Shown in pieces: positions 12,890-14,864 of a stretch of 14,864 bases of DNA. How positions within the stretch are numbered: position 1 is the first letter of the stretch; each line of letters begins with the position of its first letter. A program made the position numbers and the translations under genes. The stretch is from contig CAIYWM010000236.1 of the NCBI GenBank assembly GCA_903929895.1, forward strand, positions 1 to 14,864, given 5' to 3'. Origin of the DNA: an uncultured Alphaproteobacteria bacterium. Its GTDB lineage: Bacteria; Pseudomonadota; Alphaproteobacteria; Reyranellales; Reyranellaceae. The notes under the pieces are model-generated. The model was given only the letters and a program-made list of their open reading frames with translations. It was not told the origin of the DNA and made no database searches.

Positions 12890-13687
12890 TCAGGAAGCAG
12901 GCTCCGGCTCGAAGTGGATGACGTCACGGTAGGCGTGCCACGTTGCGTGGGCGACCAGCGGCAGGGTCACGACCAGGCCTAGCAATCCCGGGACCATGCC
13001 GACGCCGGTGAGGAACACGATCAGGCAGGCCCACAGGAGCATCGGCCGGAAGTTGAGGCGGGTCGCGGCCACCGAAGTCGCGATCGCCTCGAACATGTTC
13101 GAGTTCCGCCGGTCCAGGAGATAGGGAATGGAAAAGGCGCCGATCGCGAAGGCGATGGCCGCCAGAAAGGCACCCAGGCCGATGCCCAGCGCCAGGAACG
13201 GCAGGCTCTTCGAGGTCGTCCAGACGAGGTCGAGAAAGCGGTCCCAGGAGGGGACGGTGCGAAATTCGAAGAGGGCGAAGAGGAGCTGCGCCATTCTCAT
13301 CCATCCCAGATGGAACAAGAGGAGAAGCACGCCCATGAGCGCGATCTGCTCGGGATTTCTCCGCCACGCCATCAGGGTGGATTTGCCGTCGACGGGCTGC
13401 CCGGCCTCGAGGCGGCGGCTGATCTCGTACAGTCCGGTGGCGATGAAGGGCCCGACATAGAAGAAGCCGGCGCTGAGCGGCAGCACGAGATAGGGCAGAT
13501 CCAAGCGCAGCATCAACACGATGGCCAGCCATCCGGCGGCCACCGGCACGATTCCATAGGCGAGACTGGCGCCGGGTGCGGCCACCATGTCGCGCCAGCC
13601 GGCGGCAAGCCACGTCCAGGGACGATCGACAGGAACGCGCCGGATGAGTGGCCGGGGCGTCGGAAACACCGCAATGGTCTCGCTCAT
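12890..13687 (-). CDS. DUF2189 family integral membrane protein
   Basis: A 265-aa protein with a cytosolic N-terminus (about 1-35, including PLIRRVPVDRPWTWLAAGWRD) and about six hydrophobic segments (43-60, 64-86, 113-138, 158-188, 214-236, 238-250). It matches the DUF2189 pattern: GWRDM near the start, PLSAGFFYVGPFIATGLYEISRRLE (71-95), WRRNPEQIALMG and RDVIHFE near the end. The function of the family is unknown. In alphaproteobacteria it is often near cytochrome oxidase genes. GAGG lies about 5 nt before the ATG. It diverges from ccoN with a FixK box between, so it may be co-induced under low oxygen. Confidence 0.82.
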   Translation of the reverse strand: MSETIAVFPTPRPLIRRVPVDRPWTWLAAGWRDMVAAPGASLAYGIVPVAAGWLAIVLMLRLDLPYLVLPLSAGFFYVGPFIATGLYEISRRLEAGQPVDGKSTLMAWRRNPEQIALMGVLLLLFHLGWMRMAQLLFALFEFRTVPSWDRFLDLVWTTSKSLPFLALGIGLGAFLAAIAFAIGAFSIPYLLDRRNSNMFEAIATSVAATRLNFRPMLLWACLIVFLTGVGMVPGLLGLVVTLPLVAHATWHAYRDVIHFEPEPAS

Positions 13688-13719
13688 GGCGCCTCACATT
13701 CAGGTTGCATGCGTCATTG

Positions 13720-13733
13720 TGATCCGCCGATCA
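13720..13733. other. TGATC-N4-GATCA dyad in the ccoN/DUF2189 intergenic region
   Basis: TGATCCGCCGATCA is a perfect 5-bp dyad. With the two bases before it (TG) it resembles the left side of a CRP-type site, but the right side reads GC and breaks the match. It lies between FixK box 4 and the putative -10 (CACAAT, 13721-13716) of the minus-strand DUF2189 promoter. A second regulator or chance are both possible. Confidence 0.25.
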
Positions 13734-13744
13734 GCGCACCGGCC

Positions 13745-13758
13745 TTGACCCAAATCAA
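13745..13758. promoter_or_regulatory. FNR/FixK box 4 (ccoN and possibly DUF2189)
   Basis: TTGACCCAAATCAA fits TTGA-N6-TCAA. Its centre (13751.5) placed at -41.5 predicts a plus start near 13793, with TAGTGT as -10 at 13781-13786 and a 19-nt leader to the ccoN ATG. In the minus direction it predicts a start near 13710, with CACAAT as -10 at 13721-13716 and a 23-nt leader to the DUF2189 ATG. FixK control of ccoN is well established in rhizobia; a shared divergent box is inferred. Confidence 0.85.
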
Positions 13759-13811
13759 GGGAGCGGCCGGCGCCACCTCCTAGTGTCCCTGCGACCATTC
13801 GGGGAGTGAGC

Positions 13812-14864
13812 ATGCCGAGCCAAGCCGTATTGACAGCCGACCAGCGTCCGGCGCCACGTTACGTCGAGGACGTGATCCGCGCGGCCGTCATATTGACGAT
13901 GTTCTGGGGCATCGCGGCCTTCCTGGTCGGTGTCGTCATCGCCGCCCAGCTCGTCTGGCCGCAGCTCAGCTTCGACAGCCCTTACCTGACGTTCGGCCGT
14001 CTGCGGCCGCTGCATACGTCCGCCGCCATCTTCGCCTTCGGCGGCACCGCGCTGATCGGCACGGCCTTTCACATAGTGCAGAGGACCTGCCGCGCGCGGC
14101 TGTTCGGCGGCGAGGCGCTCGGCTGGTTCGTGCTGCTGGGCTACCAGTTCTTCATCGTCGCCGCGGCGCTGGGCTACCTGTTCGGCATCACGCAGAGCAA
14201 GGAGTACGCCGAGCCCGAATGGTTCGTCGACCTGTGGCTCACCATCGTGTGGGTGGCCTATCTGATCGCCTATCTCGGCACGGTGATGAAGCGCGAGGAG
14301 CCGCACATCTACGTCGCCAACTGGTTCTACCTGGCCTTCATCATCACCGTCGCGATGCTCCACATCGTCAACAACCTGGCCCTGCCGGTCTCGATCACGG
14401 GAACGAAGAGCTACGGCGCGTGGTCGGGCGTCCAGGACGCGATGATCCAGTGGTGGTACGGCCACAACGCCGTCGGCTTCTTCCTGACCGCGGCCTTCCT
14501 CGGCATGATGTACTACTACATCCCGAAGGCGGCGAACCGGCCGGTCTACTCCTACCGGCTGTCGATCATCCATTTCTGGTCCTTGGTGTTCATGTACATC
14601 TGGGCCGGCCCGCATCACCTGCACTACACGTCCCTGCCCGACTGGGCCCAGACGCTGGGAATGGCCTTCTCGGTGATGCTCTGGATGCCGAGCTGGGGCG
14701 GCATGATCAACGGCCTGATGACGCTGTCGGGCGCGTGGGACAAGCTCCGCACCGACCCTGGCCTGCGCTTCTCCGTGACCGCCGTCGGCTTCTACGGGAT
14801 GGCGACCTTCGAGGGGCCGGTCATGTCCATCAAGGCCGTCAACTCGCTCAGCCACTACACCGAC
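13812..14864 (+). CDS. ccoN: cbb3-type cytochrome c oxidase subunit I (CcoN), 3' truncated by window end
   Basis: The first 351 residues of the catalytic haem-copper subunit of cbb3 oxidase; the frame runs open to the window end. Seen residues are H68 in [10 protein letters not shown] (low-spin haem b ligand), H218 in [14 protein letters not shown]268/H269 in [10 protein letters not shown] (CuB ligands) and Y262 in FMYIWAG (cross-linked tyrosine). These correspond to H60, H207, H257/258 and Y251 in Pseudomonas stutzeri. The window ends at LSHYTD, just before the expected HVH pair that binds haem b3 and haem b. ATG 13812 has GGGGAG 5 nt upstream. Residues 1-20 are cytosolic, then transmembrane helices begin. 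A FixK box lies at the class II distance. CcoO, Q and P are expected beyond the window. Confidence 0.95.
   Translation, partial: MPSQAVLTADQRPAPRYVEDVIRAAVILTMFWGIAAFLVGVVIAAQLVWPQLSFDSPYLTFGRLRPLHTSAAIFAFGGTALIGTAFHIVQRTCRARLFGGEALGWFVLLGYQFFIVAAALGYLFGITQSKEYAEPEWFVDLWLTIVWVAYLIAYLGTVMKREEPHIYVANWFYLAFIITVAMLHIVNNLALPVSITGTKSYGAWSGVQDAMIQWWYGHNAVGFFLTAAFLGMMYYYIPKAANRPVYSYRLSIIHFWSLVFMYIWAGPHHLHYTSLPDWAQTLGMAFSVMLWMPSWGGMINGLMTLSGAWDKLRTDPGLRFSVTAVGFYGMATFEGPVMSIKAVNSLSHYTD

Noticed and set aside
13755..14855. 366-codon minus-strand open frame opposite ccoN
   Set aside because: The plus strand encodes CcoN with conserved haem and copper ligands; the antisense frame shows no family features.

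Overview
The window (about 66-68% GC by eye) comes from an alphaproteobacterium. The evidence is a soluble haem-PAS FixL with FixJ, a cysteine-poor FixK-type regulator, DUF992 and DUF2189 proteins, a 'translational machinery' protein and a cbb3 oxidase gene. I cannot name the genus. No tRNA, rRNA, CRISPR array, insertion sequence or phage integrase is visible. No gene-free stretch exceeds 300 bases.

Layout. At the left edge, a secreted DUF992 protein (73-552, +) converges on a four-gene minus-strand operon (4338 to 622). In transcription order this operon holds a DUF883/YqjD-like membrane-anchored protein, a YqjE/holin-like membrane protein, an AMP/thymidine phosphorylase and a beta-CASP metallo-beta-lactamase RNase. 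Two of its three junctions are ATGA overlaps. A plus-strand group follows: a small Cys-rich protein, an eRF1-like 'translational machinery' protein and a 49-aa membrane peptide. Next, from 11768 down to 5355, is a codirectional minus-strand block: universal stress protein, hemN, a 71-aa unknown, fixL, fixJ, a lone receiver domain, an ABC transmembrane domain without an ATPase, and fixK. The right end has a DsbD_2/SafE-type membrane protein (+), a 44-aa membrane peptide (-), a DUF2189 membrane protein (-) and the first 351 codons of ccoN (+), cut by the window end.

Regulation. Four 14-bp FNR/FixK boxes of form TTGAC-N4-(A/G)TCAA lie at 4387, 4646, 11821 and 13745. At least three are about 41.5 bp from a plausible transcription start for a neighbouring gene. 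A separate 23-bp element with a CTACGTAG core, close to the FixJ target reported in rhizobia, occurs twice: before fixK (6108-6130) and before the 44-aa peptide gene (12853-12875). The window therefore seems to contain a full low-oxygen cascade. FixL senses O2, FixJ turns on fixK and the 44-aa gene, and FixK turns on ccoN, usp-hemN and the RNA/ribosome-related genes.

The most interesting inference is that the operon at 622-4338, together with the neighbouring eRF1-like gene, forms a hypoxia-induced module for ribosome parking and RNA-to-NMP-to-ribose-1,5-bisphosphate salvage. The second is that FixJ may directly control a 44-aa membrane peptide beside the cbb3 genes.
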